Source: Phytomonospora sp040655735
Lineage (GTDB): Bacteria; Actinomycetota; Actinomycetes; Mycobacteriales; Micromonosporaceae
DNA: 64,000 bases
Direction: 5' to 3'
Assembly: GCF_040655735.1 (NCBI RefSeq)
Contig: NZ_JBFAKK010000006.1
Span: 248,001 to 312,000, forward strand
In this document: positions 19,996 to 28,957 of the stretch, piece by piece
Position numbering within the stretch: position 1 is the first letter of the stretch
Layout of the letters: each line of letters begins with the position of its first letter
Position numbers and translations under genes: made by a program
Notes under the pieces: generated by a model
What the model was told of the DNA's origin: nothing
Databases searched by the model: none
Seen by the model: only the letters and a program-made list of their open reading frames with translations

Positions 19996-21225
19996 TCAGT
20001 CGCGCAGCGGAACGCCCAGCAGACCGTCCACAGCCGTGGCGACCAGGTCGGGCGCCCCGGTGTCGTCGCCTTCGGAGGCGGCCCAGCGGTCGATGGCGGC
20101 CAGCGCGCCGGGGGTGTCGAGATCGTCGGCGAGACGCTCGCGCAGCTCGCGGACGAGGGCGGCGCCGTCGGGTGCGCTCTCGCGGTGGACTCCCGCGCGC
20201 CAGGCGTGCACGCGGCGCTCGGCCTCGGTCAGCACGGCGCCGGTCCACTCCCGGTCGGTGCGGTAGTGGCCCGACAGGAGCCCGAGGCGCACCGCGGAGG
20301 GATCGACGCCGTCGGCGCGCAGGCGGGAGACGAAGACCAGGTTGCCCTTGCTCTTCGACATCTTCTCGCCGTTCCAGCCGATCATCGCGCCGTGGACGTA
20401 GTGCGAGGCGAAGGGCCGCACGCCGGTGGCGACCTCGGCGTGGGCGGCGGAGAACTCGTGGTGCGGGAAGATCAGGTCGGTGCCGCCGCCCTGGACGTCG
20501 ATCTGCTCGCCGAGGTAGTTGAGGGCGATCGCGGTGCACTCGATGTGCCAGCCGGGCCGGCCCTCGCCCAGCGGCGAGGCCCACGACGGCTCGCCGTCGC
20601 GTTTCCCGCGCCACAGGAGCGCGTCGAGCGGGTCGTGCTTTCCTTCGCGCTTGGGGTCTCCGCCGCGCTCGGCGAAGTAGGCGAGCATGGTCTCGCGGTC
20701 GTAGTTCGACTCGTAGCCGAAGTCGGGCGAGGCGGTGACCGGGAAGTAGTGGTCGCCGGTGCCGTCGCCGATGTTGTACCCGGCGCCCGACTCGACGAGC
20801 CCGGCGATCAGCTTGGTGATCTCGGGCATCGACTCGACCGCGCCGACGTAGTGGTCGGGCGGGAGGATGCGCAGTGCCTCCATGTCCTCGCGGAACAGCG
20901 CGGTCTCGCGCATGGCGAGCACGACCCAGTCCTCGCCGTCGCGTTCGGCGCGCTCAAGGAGCGGTTCGTCGACGTCGGTGACGTTCTGGGCGTAGCGGAC
21001 GGTGCGCCCGTTGTCGCGCCAGAGCCGGTTGATGAGGTCGAAGACCAGCATCGTCGCGGCGTGCCCGAGGTGGGTGGCGTCGTACGGGGTGATGCCGCAG
21101 ACGTACATGCGCGCGGTCTCGCCCGGGTCGCTGGGCCGGATCGCGGCCGAAGCGGTGTCGTACAGCGCCGGCGGGACCGGTTCGCCGGGCACCTGCGGGA
21201 GTTGCGGAGCCTGCCAGGATTCCAT
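19996..21225 (-). CDS. mshC: Cysteine:1D-myo-inosityl glucosaminide ligase (mycothiol synthesis)
   Basis: 409-residue ATP-dependent ligase joining cysteine to GlcN-inositol, the third committed mycothiol step. It has the class I cysteinyl-tRNA-synthetase fold. MYVCGITPYDATHLGHAAT holds the zinc Cys and HIGH-like motif near residues 40-58, and GEKMSKSKGN is the KMSKS loop near 288. GWHIECTAIA and DLIFPHHE add the remaining zinc ligands. Its short length without an anticodon domain separates it from CysS. Position upstream of the DUF3090/phosphomutase/uppP block is conserved. The gap 21226-21368 shows no gene. Confidence 0.96.
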   Translation of the reverse strand: MESWQAPQLPQVPGEPVPPALYDTASAAIRPSDPGETARMYVCGITPYDATHLGHAATMLVFDLINRLWRDNGRTVRYAQNVTDVDEPLLERAERDGEDWVVLAMRETALFREDMEALRILPPDHYVGAVESMPEITKLIAGLVESGAGYNIGDGTGDHYFPVTASPDFGYESNYDRETMLAYFAERGGDPKREGKHDPLDALLWRGKRDGEPSWASPLGEGRPGWHIECTAIALNYLGEQIDVQGGGTDLIFPHHEFSAAHAEVATGVRPFASHYVHGAMIGWNGEKMSKSKGNLVFVSRLRADGVDPSAVRLGLLSGHYRTDREWTGAVLTEAERRVHAWRAGVHRESAPDGAALVRELRERLADDLDTPGALAAIDRWAASEGDDTGAPDLVATAVDGLLGVPLRD

Positions 21226-21368
21226 CCCCAGAGACTAACCGCGATCGACGTGAAGGATCTTGCCGTGTGAGCCGATCGTGACGTCCGGAACGGGTCCGCC
21301 GATGCAGGGCTCGTCTGGTGGGTGCGAGGCGGAGTTCGCCGGGTTTCCGGTCGGCCCTGGGACACGGC

Positions 21369-22154
21369 CTAGATCGGCGGCCAGGGCAGGGCGGCCCGGT
21401 CGGCGGGCAGCTCGGGGAAACGTCCGTCGGCGAGGAGCTTGGCCGCGCGCGCGAATGTGGCGGCCGTCTCCTCGTCGGTGAGGTACCGGGCGAAGCCCTC
21501 GGGGTCGGCTGTGGTGAAGCGCTCGACGGCCTCGGTCACCTCGGGGGTCAGGGGCTCGCCCGCCCAGCCCCACAGCACGGTGCGCAGTTTCGGCTCGGTG
21601 TGGAAGGACAGGCCGTGGTCGACGCCGAACACGCCGCCGCCGCCGTCGTGGAGGACGTGGGCGCCTTTGCGGTCGGCGTTGTTGAGGACCACGTCGAGCG
21701 CGGCGAGCATCGCGACGGCGGGATCGCCGGAGTGGGCGAGGTGGTAGGCCTCCCCGTCGGGACCGCGGGCGGCGGCGACGGCGTGCCAGCCCTCGGGTAC
21801 CTCGGCGGCGGGCACGAAACCGACGAGGGGCTCCCCGTCCTCCTCGATCCACAACTGACAGGCCCCCTGGCCCATCGGGCCGTCACGGAGGATCGTGGGC
21901 GGCACGAGAGGCACCCCGAACGCGCGGGCGACCTCGAAGGCGGCGACCTCGCGGCCGGCGAGGGTCCCGGTGGGGAAGTCCCACAGCGGCTTCTCGCCCT
22001 TGACCGGCTTGTAGACGCAGCGGGCGGTGCGCCCGTCGTGCTCGATCACCGCGCGGAGGGTCGCGTTGGACGCCTCCACGAGCAGTCCCTCGATCTCCAG
22101 CACCCCGTGGGTGAGCAGTTCGAGGTCGGCGGTGTCCTCAGACGATGTCTTCAT
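21369..22154 (-). CDS. SCO1664-family protein (PI3/PI4-kinase-like fold)
   Basis: 261-residue member of an actinobacterial family recognised by VYKPVKGEKPLWDFPTGTLAGREVA (a kinase-like Lys region) and ALDVVLNNADRKGAHVLHD / FGVDHGLSFH (catalytic-loop-like N and D residues). The fold is distantly kinase-like; no activity is known to me. It overlaps the DUF3090 gene by 17 bases, so they form one operon with the phosphomutase gene upstream. Confidence 0.85.
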   Translation of the reverse strand: MKTSSEDTADLELLTHGVLEIEGLLVEASNATLRAVIEHDGRTARCVYKPVKGEKPLWDFPTGTLAGREVAAFEVARAFGVPLVPPTILRDGPMGQGACQLWIEEDGEPLVGFVPAAEVPEGWHAVAAARGPDGEAYHLAHSGDPAVAMLAALDVVLNNADRKGAHVLHDGGGGVFGVDHGLSFHTEPKLRTVLWGWAGEPLTPEVTEAVERFTTADPEGFARYLTDEETAATFARAAKLLADGRFPELPADRAALPWPPI

Positions 22155-22695
22155 CCTCGTCCTGCCGACGCCGGTATCCGTTGCTGCGCGGGCACAGGTG
22201 CCCTTCCACGTCGATCGGTCCGCCGCACCAGGGGCACGGCGGACGGCCGGCGGCGACGACGCTTCGCGCGCGCGTGGCGAAGGCCTTGGCCACGGCCGGG
22301 GCGATCTGGACGCGGAGGCGGTCGAGGTCCTCGCTGTCGGGCTCGGTCTCCTCGTCGTCGGAGAGCTCGATCATCTCCACGACCACCAACTCGGTGTCGG
22401 AGTCCCAGCCCAGGCCGATGGCGCCGACCCGGAACTCCTCCTCGATGGGCGTCTCGAGTGGACCGTGGTCGACCGGCGCGCTGCCGGACACGTCGGCGCC
22501 GAAACGGCGGGAGGCCTCGGAGAGCAGCTCGTCGATGCGTTCGGCGAGCAGGCGCACCTGCCCCTTCTCCAGCACGACGCTCGTGACTCTGCCGTTGCCG
22601 CGTGCCTGGAGGAAGAAGGTGCGTTCCCCCGGCTCCCCCACCGTTCCGACGACGAAACGTTCGGGGGGCACGAATTCGAACAGCTGGCCCGTCAT
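22138..22695 (-). CDS. DUF3090-family protein with zinc-ribbon-like C-terminus
   Basis: 185-residue conserved actinobacterial protein of unknown function (Rv2134c-like). The N-terminus LFEFVPPERFVVGTVGEPGERTFFLQA is the family signature. The C-terminus CPWCGGPIDVEGHLC is a short zinc-ribbon-like motif, followed by an acidic/basic tail. Coupled to the SCO1664-family gene. Confidence 0.88.
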   Translation of the reverse strand: MTGQLFEFVPPERFVVGTVGEPGERTFFLQARGNGRVTSVVLEKGQVRLLAERIDELLSEASRRFGADVSGSAPVDHGPLETPIEEEFRVGAIGLGWDSDTELVVVEMIELSDDEETEPDSEDLDRLRVQIAPAVAKAFATRARSVVAAGRPPCPWCGGPIDVEGHLCPRSNGYRRRQDEDEDIV

Positions 22696-22775
22696 GGCTT
22701 AGAGACTATCCAGCGCCGGGGCGGACGTCTCGAAGGGCGGTGATGCCGGGTGATCTCCGGGGTCTGATAGCCGTC

Positions 22776-23483
22776 TCAGCGCCCGCCGCCGACCGCGCCG
22801 GCGGTGCCTTCGGATCCGTCGGCGGGCTCGGGATCGTCGCTGCTCTGCTTGGCGGCGACCAGGTCGCTCAGGTCGCTGCCGGTGTCGTTGAGGCGCAGCA
22901 CGTAGGGGCGCTCGGCGGTGTAGCGGATGGCGGTGATCGAGGCGGTGCCCGCCGAGATGCGCTGGAACAGGTCGAAGTGGAGACCGAGCGCGTCGGCGAC
23001 GACGGCCTTGACGATGTCGCCGTGGGTGCAGGCCAGCCAGAGCGCGTCGCGGCCGTACTCGGCGGCGATCCGGGCGTCGTGCCCACGGACGGCGGCGACG
23101 GCGCGGGCGGCGGTGTGCGCGGCGGCGTCGCCGTTGGGGAAGACGGCGGCCGAGGGGTGCTCCTGGACGGTCTTCCACAGCGGCTCGTGGACGAGTTCGC
23201 TGAGCTTTCGGCCCTCCCAGTCGCCGTAGCGGTACTCGGCGAGCGCCTCGTCGATCTCGACGGTGAGGCCGCGGTCCCCCAGTGCGGTGTGGATGGTCTC
23301 CTGGCAGCGTGGGAGGGGGCTGCTGACGGCCGCGACGAGCGGCAGTCCGGCGAGTCGTTTGGCGGCCTCGGCGACTTGCGCGAGGCCGGTCTCGTCGAGG
23401 GCGACGCCGGGCATGTGCCCGGCGAGGATCCCGGCGGTGTTGGCGGTGGTCCGTCCGTGTCGCAGCAACAGCACTGTCGGCAT
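22776..23483 (-). CDS. Histidine phosphatase (MSMEG_4193-type phosphomutase family)
   Basis: 235-residue member of the phosphoglycerate-mutase-like superfamily. LLRHGRT (residues 6-12) carries the phospho-histidine, SSPLPRCQETI the second basic site, and ACTHGDIVKAV the second His. YRYGDWEG is the family's acid loop. The C-terminal 30 residues are acidic and disordered. Conserved between DUF3090 and uppP (Rv2135c-like). Substrate unknown. Confidence 0.88.
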   Translation of the reverse strand: MPTVLLLRHGRTTANTAGILAGHMPGVALDETGLAQVAEAAKRLAGLPLVAAVSSPLPRCQETIHTALGDRGLTVEIDEALAEYRYGDWEGRKLSELVHEPLWKTVQEHPSAAVFPNGDAAAHTAARAVAAVRGHDARIAAEYGRDALWLACTHGDIVKAVVADALGLHFDLFQRISAGTASITAIRYTAERPYVLRLNDTGSDLSDLVAAKQSSDDPEPADGSEGTAGAVGGGR

Positions 23484-23493
23484 GAGGGCCAGA

Positions 23494-24327
23494 CTACGTC
23501 GGCTCGAGGACTCCGGTGACGAGCAGTGTGATGAGCAACAGTCCGAGGCCGACGCGGTAGTAGACGAAGATCATGATGCTGTGCTTCGAGACGAACTTCA
23601 GCAGCCAGGCGATGGCGACGTAGGCGACGGCGAAGCAGAAGACCAGGCCGACGATGATCGGGGCCGGTCCGACGCCGCCTTCGAGGGCCTCGGGGAGCTG
23701 GTAGAAGCCGGCGGCGGTCACGGCGGGCAGGGCGAGGTAGAACGACAGCTTGGTCGCGGTGACGCGGTCGAGGTCGCGGAGGAGGCCGACGGAGATCGTC
23801 GAGCCGGAGCGTGAGATGCCGGGGATCAGGGCGAGGCACTGCGCGAAGCCGATCCAGAGCGTGTCGCGGAGGGTGAGGTCCTTCTCCGTGCGCTGGTGGG
23901 TGGCGGCGTGGTCGGCGAAGGCCATGACGCCGCTCCAGGCGATCAGGGAGAACGCGACGACCCACAGGCTGCGGAAGGGGCCGGTGATGAGGTCCTCGCC
24001 GAAGAAGCCGACGATGCCGATCGGGATGGATCCGGCGATGACGTACCAGGTGAAGCGGTAGTCGAAGTCCTGGCGGCGGGCGGGGTTGAAGAGGCCCCGG
24101 AACCAGGCGGTGACCATCCGGACGAGGTCTTTCCAGAAGTACACGTAGACCGCGGCGATCGCGCCCATCTGGACGACGGCCGTGTAGGCGGTGACGGCCT
24201 TGTCGTCGATGGGGATGCCCATCAGGCCCTCGGCGATCGTCAGGTGCCCCGTCGACGACACGGGGAGGAACTCTGTCAGGCCCTCGATGATCCCGAGGAC
24301 GATGGCCTGCCAGATCGTGATCTCCAC
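23494..24327 (-). CDS. uppP: Undecaprenyl-diphosphatase
   Basis: 277-residue BacA/UppP-type membrane phosphatase that recycles undecaprenyl pyrophosphate for cell-wall synthesis. Signature regions are EGLTEFLPVSSTGHLTIAEG (Glu and Ser/His near residues 17-35) and the P-loop-like PGISRSGSTIS near residue 165. About eight hydrophobic segments, normal length. It is four bases upstream of the phosphomutase's side of the operon and adjacent to the LLM oxidoreductase gene. Confidence 0.95.
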   Translation of the reverse strand: MEITIWQAIVLGIIEGLTEFLPVSSTGHLTIAEGLMGIPIDDKAVTAYTAVVQMGAIAAVYVYFWKDLVRMVTAWFRGLFNPARRQDFDYRFTWYVIAGSIPIGIVGFFGEDLITGPFRSLWVVAFSLIAWSGVMAFADHAATHQRTEKDLTLRDTLWIGFAQCLALIPGISRSGSTISVGLLRDLDRVTATKLSFYLALPAVTAAGFYQLPEALEGGVGPAPIIVGLVFCFAVAYVAIAWLLKFVSKHSIMIFVYYRVGLGLLLITLLVTGVLEPT

Positions 24328-24330
24328 TCG

Positions 24331-25383
24331 TTACTCTCCCACTCCGGCTTTGGCGGCTGCTTCGGCGACGACGCGCAGGGTCGCGGCGCGCTCCTCGGGT
24401 GTCGCGGCGAACGGGGTGACCGCCAGGGTCGTCACGCCGGCTTCGGCGTAGGCGGTGAGGCGGTCGGCGATGCGGTCGGGGCCGCCGATGAGCGAGACCC
24501 GGTCGATGAACTCGTGCGGGATGGCGGCCATGGCCTCGCGGTGCTTCTTGGCCAGGTACAGCTCCTGTACCCGGTCGGCGGCCTCGCCGAAGCCCATGCG
24601 GTGGGCGAGGTTGTTGTAGAAGTTCTGCTTTCGGCTGCCCATGCCGCCGAGGTAGAGGGCGGTGTAGGCGCGGACCGGGTCGGCGGCCGCCGCGACGTCG
24701 TCGCCGACGACCACGGGGACGGTGGGGACGACGTCGAAGCCGCTCAGGTCGCGGCCGGTCTTGGCGGCGCCCGCCTTGACGTGGGCGAGCTGCTCGGCGG
24801 CGTGCTCGGGTGCGAAGAACACCGCGAGCCAGCCGTCGGCGACCTCGCCGGCGAGTTCGAGGTTCTTGGGGCCGATCACGGCGAGGTAGATGGGCAGGTC
24901 GGCGCGTTGCGGCCGCATGGCCAGCTGGAGCGCCTTGCCGGGGCCGCCGGGGAGCGGCAGGGTGATGTGCTCGCCGTCGATGGCGACCTTCTCGCGGGCG
25001 AGCGTGGCGCGGACGACCTGGACGTACTCGCGGGTGCGGCCGAGCGGCTTGGCGAAGGGGACGCCGTACCAGCCTTCGGAGACCTGGGGTCCGGAGACGC
25101 CGAGCCCGAGGCGGAAGCGTCCGCCGGAGAGGGTGTCGAGCGAGGCGGCGGTCATCGCGGTCATGGTGGCCGCGCGGGCGGGGATCTGCATGACTCCGGC
25201 GCCGAGGTCGATGGTGTCGGTCTGCGCGGCGAGCCAGGTGAGCATGGTGACCGTGTCGGATCCGTAGGCCTCGGCGGCCCAGACGACCGAATAGCCGAGA
25301 CTTTCGGCCTCTTTGGTCAACGCGAGGTGGGCGGCCGGCTCGGCGGCGCTCCCCCAATACCCGAGGCTGAGACCGAGTCGCAC
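24331..25383 (-). CDS. LLM-class F420-dependent oxidoreductase
   Basis: 350-residue luciferase-like TIM-barrel oxidoreductase. The N-terminal LGLSLGYWG and VVWAAEAYGSDTVTMLTWLAAQT are typical of F420 enzymes, and RFRLGLGVSGPQVSEGWYG is the cofactor-phosphate loop. Substrate unknown. The GTG start at 25383 follows GGGAGGGG by seven bases and matches where homologous sequence begins. It ends four bases before uppP. Part of the conserved mshC-uppP neighbourhood. Confidence 0.88.
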   Translation of the reverse strand: MRLGLSLGYWGSAAEPAAHLALTKEAESLGYSVVWAAEAYGSDTVTMLTWLAAQTDTIDLGAGVMQIPARAATMTAMTAASLDTLSGGRFRLGLGVSGPQVSEGWYGVPFAKPLGRTREYVQVVRATLAREKVAIDGEHITLPLPGGPGKALQLAMRPQRADLPIYLAVIGPKNLELAGEVADGWLAVFFAPEHAAEQLAHVKAGAAKTGRDLSGFDVVPTVPVVVGDDVAAAADPVRAYTALYLGGMGSRKQNFYNNLAHRMGFGEAADRVQELYLAKKHREAMAAIPHEFIDRVSLIGGPDRIADRLTAYAEAGVTTLAVTPFAATPEERAATLRVVAEAAAKAGVGE

Positions 25384-25515
25384 GTCAGACCCCTCCCGAT
25401 CGACTTTTTCGGCGGATTTCCCCGCCGGGCACAACCGCATCAGCGTAGCGGCCGGGTTTTCGGATGCGGCGGGGCGTGCGGCGCGGCTGGACGACTGCCG
25501 GTACCGTCGCTGGTC

Positions 25516-26487
25516 ATGGAGCACAGACCGCTAGGGCGCAGCGGGATGGAGGTGTCCCGACTGGCGCTCGGCACGATGGCGTGGGGTGTGGACACCGACG
25601 CCGACGACGCCGCCGCCCAGTTGAAGGCCTTCGTCGACGCCGGGGGCACCCTCGTGGACACCGCCGACGTGTACGCCGACGGTGAGGCCGAGCAGATCCT
25701 CGGCGGTCTGCTGGGGACGGTGCTGCCGCGCGGTGACGTGATGATCGCCACGAAGGCCGGCGTGCGCACCGGGACCGATCGCCGGCGGGACACGTCGCGG
25801 GCGCATCTCCTGCGGGCGCTCGACGAGTCGCTGGCGCGGTTGGGCACCGATCACGTGGACTTGTGGCAGCTGCATCTCTACGATCCCGACACGCCGCTGG
25901 AGGAGACTCTGTCGGCGCTGGACTACGCGGTGTCGAGCGGTCGCGCGCGGTATGTCGGCGTCTCGAACTTCTCGGGCTGGCAGACCGCCCGCGCGGCCGT
26001 CTGGCAGCAGGCGTGGCCGGGGCGCGCGCCGATCACCGCGACGCAGGTGGAGTACTCGCTGGTGCAGCGCGGTGTGGAGCGCGAGGTCATTCCGGCCTGC
26101 GCGTCGCTGGGCATGGGGATGCTGACCTGGTCGCCGCTGGGACGGGGGGTGCTGACCGGGAAGTACCGCTTCGGGCGTCCGTCGGACTCGCGGGCGGCCT
26201 CGGTGCACTTCGCGCGCTTCGTGGGCGCCTATCTCGACGACCGGTGCGCCGGGATCGTCGAGGCGGTCGCCACGGCCGCCGACGGGCTCGGCGTGTCGCC
26301 GCTGGAGGTGGCGCTGGCGTGGGTCCGCGACCGTCCCGGGGTGACGTCGGCGATCCTCGGCGCGCGGACGGTCGGGCAGCTCATGGGCGCGATGGCGGCC
26401 GAGAAGGTCACGCTTCCGGCCGAGATCCGCTTCGCTCTCGACGACGTCTCCGGGCCGCAGATCGGCTATCCCGAACGCCAGGCGTGA
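25516..26487 (+). CDS. Aldo/keto reductase
   Basis: 323-residue NAD(P)H-dependent reductase. Catalytic tetrad elements are visible: DTADVYADG (Asp, Tyr), IATKAG (Lys) and LWQLHLYDP (His). The C-terminal VTSAILGARTVGQL binds the nucleotide phosphate. It belongs to the YajO/Tas-like group rather than the aldose reductases. It is divergent from the LLM gene; substrate unknown. Confidence 0.92.
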   Translation: MEHRPLGRSGMEVSRLALGTMAWGVDTDADDAAAQLKAFVDAGGTLVDTADVYADGEAEQILGGLLGTVLPRGDVMIATKAGVRTGTDRRRDTSRAHLLRALDESLARLGTDHVDLWQLHLYDPDTPLEETLSALDYAVSSGRARYVGVSNFSGWQTARAAVWQQAWPGRAPITATQVEYSLVQRGVEREVIPACASLGMGMLTWSPLGRGVLTGKYRFGRPSDSRAASVHFARFVGAYLDDRCAGIVEAVATAADGLGVSPLEVALAWVRDRPGVTSAILGARTVGQLMGAMAAEKVTLPAEIRFALDDVSGPQIGYPERQA

Positions 26488-26525
26488 ACCTGGCGTTCAC
26501 CGGGACTCGGGTGCATTATGTCCAG

Positions 26526-26765
26526 ATGGACGACAATCAAGCGAGCGCCGACGAGTCTTCCATTGACCCGTACGAGTACGCGCCCCTGCGCATCGGCGGA
26601 GAAGTCGATCAGCTGACCGCGCAGGCCCGACTGTCCGTGGCCGCCGAGTACGGCGGCTGGGAGCTGGCCACGGTCCGCCGCTACCCGGGCGGCGAACGGA
26701 AGGTCACCTTGCGCAGACGCCGTCCCCGTACGGGCGGCGCGGTGCTGCCCGGCCTGTCCTACTGA
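26526..26765 (+). CDS. DUF5703-type small protein
   Basis: 79-residue protein with the actinobacterial pattern YEYAPLRI..., EYGGWELATVRRYPGGERKVTLRRR. Such small basic-tailed proteins commonly follow the aldo/keto reductase and UppP block. Function unknown. The ATG at 26526 follows a weak purine stretch; an in-frame GTG at 26484 would overlap the reductase stop and is a possible alternative. Confidence 0.7.
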   Translation: MDDNQASADESSIDPYEYAPLRIGGEVDQLTAQARLSVAAEYGGWELATVRRYPGGERKVTLRRRRPRTGGAVLPGLSY

Positions 26766-26778
26766 CGCCCGCGTCAGT
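26761..26778. terminator. Palindrome containing both convergent stop codons
   Basis: ACTGACGC / GCGTCAGT arms separated by only two bases. The left arm holds the DUF5703 TGA and the right arm the TGA of the minus-strand gene. It may extrude as a cruciform or act as a minimal bidirectional terminator. Confidence 0.4.
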
Positions 26779-27448
26779 CCTGGTCGTCGTCGGCCCTCGG
26801 GTCGCCGTGGACGGAGCGCTCGTCGAGGCGCCCGATGACGGGCTGTTCGGTGCCCATCATGAAGGCGGTGTCCTCCGCGCCGGCGTCGACGGCGTCGAGG
26901 TCGACGGGTCCGGTGATCTCGTTGACGACCACGAGGCCGTCCAGCGGTGTGAGCTCCTCGATCTCCAGGGAGGCCAGCGTCCCGCCGCCCGCGTGGAGCA
27001 GTTCGAGGACGGCGTCGCCGACCCCTTCGAGGGGTGAGCCGTCGTCGTCGGGGTCGGGTACCGCTTCGCGGGCGGCCTCGGCGATGCGCAACAGGGCCGC
27101 CTGGCTGGGAACGAGGTAGTCGCGGCGGTGCCGGACGGAGATGACCGTCGGGGTGCCGTCGGACTCGATGAGGTCGTCGTCGCCGACGTATCCCGGCCAG
27201 CCGCCCTCGCCGTCGACCGCGGGCAGCGGCCGGGGGTCCCACGGGGTCGCCTCGCCGAAGGCCTCGTCGATGAGCTTGTCGTAGGCGAGGCTGGCGTCGT
27301 TGAGGGCCACGTAGGCGCGCCAGACGGCGGCGTCGCCGACGCGGCCCTCCGCCGCGGTGATCTCCGCCAGATGGGCCCTGGCCGCCTCGACGACTACTTC
27401 GAGGGCGGCGGCTGCCTCCTGCGCGGGGGAGGCGGCTTGGTCAGGCAT
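26774..27448 (-). CDS. Hypothetical acidic protein
   Basis: 224-residue acidic protein with no domain I recognise. The N-terminal third is helical and Ala-rich (AAALEVVVEAARAHLAEITAAEG), the middle contains SVRHRRDYLVPSQAALLRIA, and the C-terminus is acidic. No signal peptide or membrane segment. ATG at 27448 chosen; GTG at 27454 is two codons earlier. Similar proteins sit beside uppP/M20 genes in other actinobacteria, but no function is known to me. The 85-bp gap 27449-27533 holds nothing evident. Confidence 0.75.
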   Translation of the reverse strand: MPDQAASPAQEAAAALEVVVEAARAHLAEITAAEGRVGDAAVWRAYVALNDASLAYDKLIDEAFGEATPWDPRPLPAVDGEGGWPGYVGDDDLIESDGTPTVISVRHRRDYLVPSQAALLRIAEAAREAVPDPDDDGSPLEGVGDAVLELLHAGGGTLASLEIEELTPLDGLVVVNEITGPVDLDAVDAGAEDTAFMMGTEQPVIGRLDERSVHGDPRADDDQD

Positions 27449-27533
27449 GAGCACGCTCTTTCTTCAGTTCCGGTGGACGGTGTGAAGCGGTTCGGGGGCG
27501 TGTCGAGGGGCTCAGGCGGAGATGGTGGAGCGG

Positions 27534-28865
27534 TCAGCTGCGGGACAGGAAGCGGTCGAGGACGCGCACGCCGAACTTGAGGCCCTCGACGGGGACACGC
27601 TCGTCGATGCCGTGGAACAGCGAGGCGAAGTCGAGGTCGGCGGGCAGCTTCAGCGGCGCGAAGCCGAAACCGCGGATGCCGAGGCGGTTGAAGGCCTTGG
27701 CGTCGGTGCCGCCGGAGAGCATGTAGGGCACCGGACGGGCGCCGGGGTCCTCGGCGCGCAGCGCGTCGGCCATCGCGTCGACGAGGGGACCGTCGAAGGA
27801 CGTCTCCAGGGCCGGCTGGCGGTGGATGTAGTCGACCTGGACGTCGGGGCCGACGATCTCGCGGAGCTGGCGCTCGAACTCCTTCGAGCGGCCCGGGAGG
27901 GTGCGGCAGTCGATGGTCGCCTGTGCCCGGCCGGGGATGACGTTGTCCTTGTAGCCGGCGTCGAGGCGCGTCGGGTTGGCCGTGTCGCGGATCGTGGCGC
28001 CGATGATGCGCGCGATCGGGCCGAGCTTGGCGATGGTCGCCTCGGGGTTCTCAAGGTCGAGCTCCACTTCGAGGATGTCGGAGACCTCCTCGAGAAACGC
28101 GCGGACGGTCGGGGTGATCACGACGGGGAACTTGTGCCGACCGACGCGCGCGACGGCCTCGGCGAGCTGCGTGACGGCGTTGTCGTCGTGGATCATCGAG
28201 CCGTGGCCCGGGCGTCCGCTGACGGTCAGGCGCAGCCAGTCGAGGCCCTTCTCGGCGGTCTCGATGAGGTACAGGCGCAGGTCGTTGCTCATCGACACGG
28301 AGAATCCGCCGACCTCGCCGACGGCCTCGGTGACGCCGTCGAGCAGGTCGGCGTGGTTGTCGACGATGTGGTGGGCGCCGTAGGTGCTGCCGGCCTCCTC
28401 GTCGGCCAGGAAGGCCAGGACCAGGTCGCGCGGGGGTACGCGGCCCTCCCGCTTCCACTGGCGCACGAGGGCCAGGACCATCGCGTCGAAGTCTTTCATG
28501 TCGATGGCGCCGCGGCCCCACAGGTAGCCGTCCTTCTCCTCGCCGGAGAAGGGGTGCACCGACCACTCGCTCGGATCGGCGGGCACCACGTCGAGGTGGC
28601 CGTGCACGAGCAGCGCGTTGCGGCTGGGGTCGGAGCCCTCGTAGCGGGCGATCACGCTCGCCCGGCCCGGCGCCGACTCGGTGATGAAGGGTTCGAGGCC
28701 CACCTCGGCGAGCTTCTCGGCGACGTACTCCGCGGCGGTCCGCTCACCGGCCGAGGTGTCGTTGTCGCCGGTGTTGGTCGTGTCGATCCGCAGCAGGTCC
28801 CGGCAGATGTCGACGACCTCGTCGACGGCGAGAGGGTGCGGGGGATGGGTTTCGGCTGCGGTCAT
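27534..28865 (-). CDS. M20-family zinc peptidase
   Basis: 443-residue amidohydrolase/peptidase. VHGHLDVVPAD gives the first zinc His and Asp (near residue 88), WGRGAIDMKDFDAM the bridging Asp, FLADEEAGS the catalytic Glu, and SGGTDAKAF plus the FHGIDERVP His complete the site. The dimerisation domain carries SGRPGHGSM. It resembles the ArgE/DapE/CPG2 group used for dipeptides or acylated amino acids (Rv2141c-like synteny). Cytoplasmic, no signal. Confidence 0.92.
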   Translation of the reverse strand: MTAAETHPPHPLAVDEVVDICRDLLRIDTTNTGDNDTSAGERTAAEYVAEKLAEVGLEPFITESAPGRASVIARYEGSDPSRNALLVHGHLDVVPADPSEWSVHPFSGEEKDGYLWGRGAIDMKDFDAMVLALVRQWKREGRVPPRDLVLAFLADEEAGSTYGAHHIVDNHADLLDGVTEAVGEVGGFSVSMSNDLRLYLIETAEKGLDWLRLTVSGRPGHGSMIHDDNAVTQLAEAVARVGRHKFPVVITPTVRAFLEEVSDILEVELDLENPEATIAKLGPIARIIGATIRDTANPTRLDAGYKDNVIPGRAQATIDCRTLPGRSKEFERQLREIVGPDVQVDYIHRQPALETSFDGPLVDAMADALRAEDPGARPVPYMLSGGTDAKAFNRLGIRGFGFAPLKLPADLDFASLFHGIDERVPVEGLKFGVRVLDRFLSRS

Positions 28866-28957
28866 GTCCCTTTCTTACCAGGGTGCGCTCGCGGTGGTGA
28901 CACCCGCGTCTCGGCGCAGGCGTGCGAGGTCACGCCGGCGCGGCCCCTCCCCCGGTC

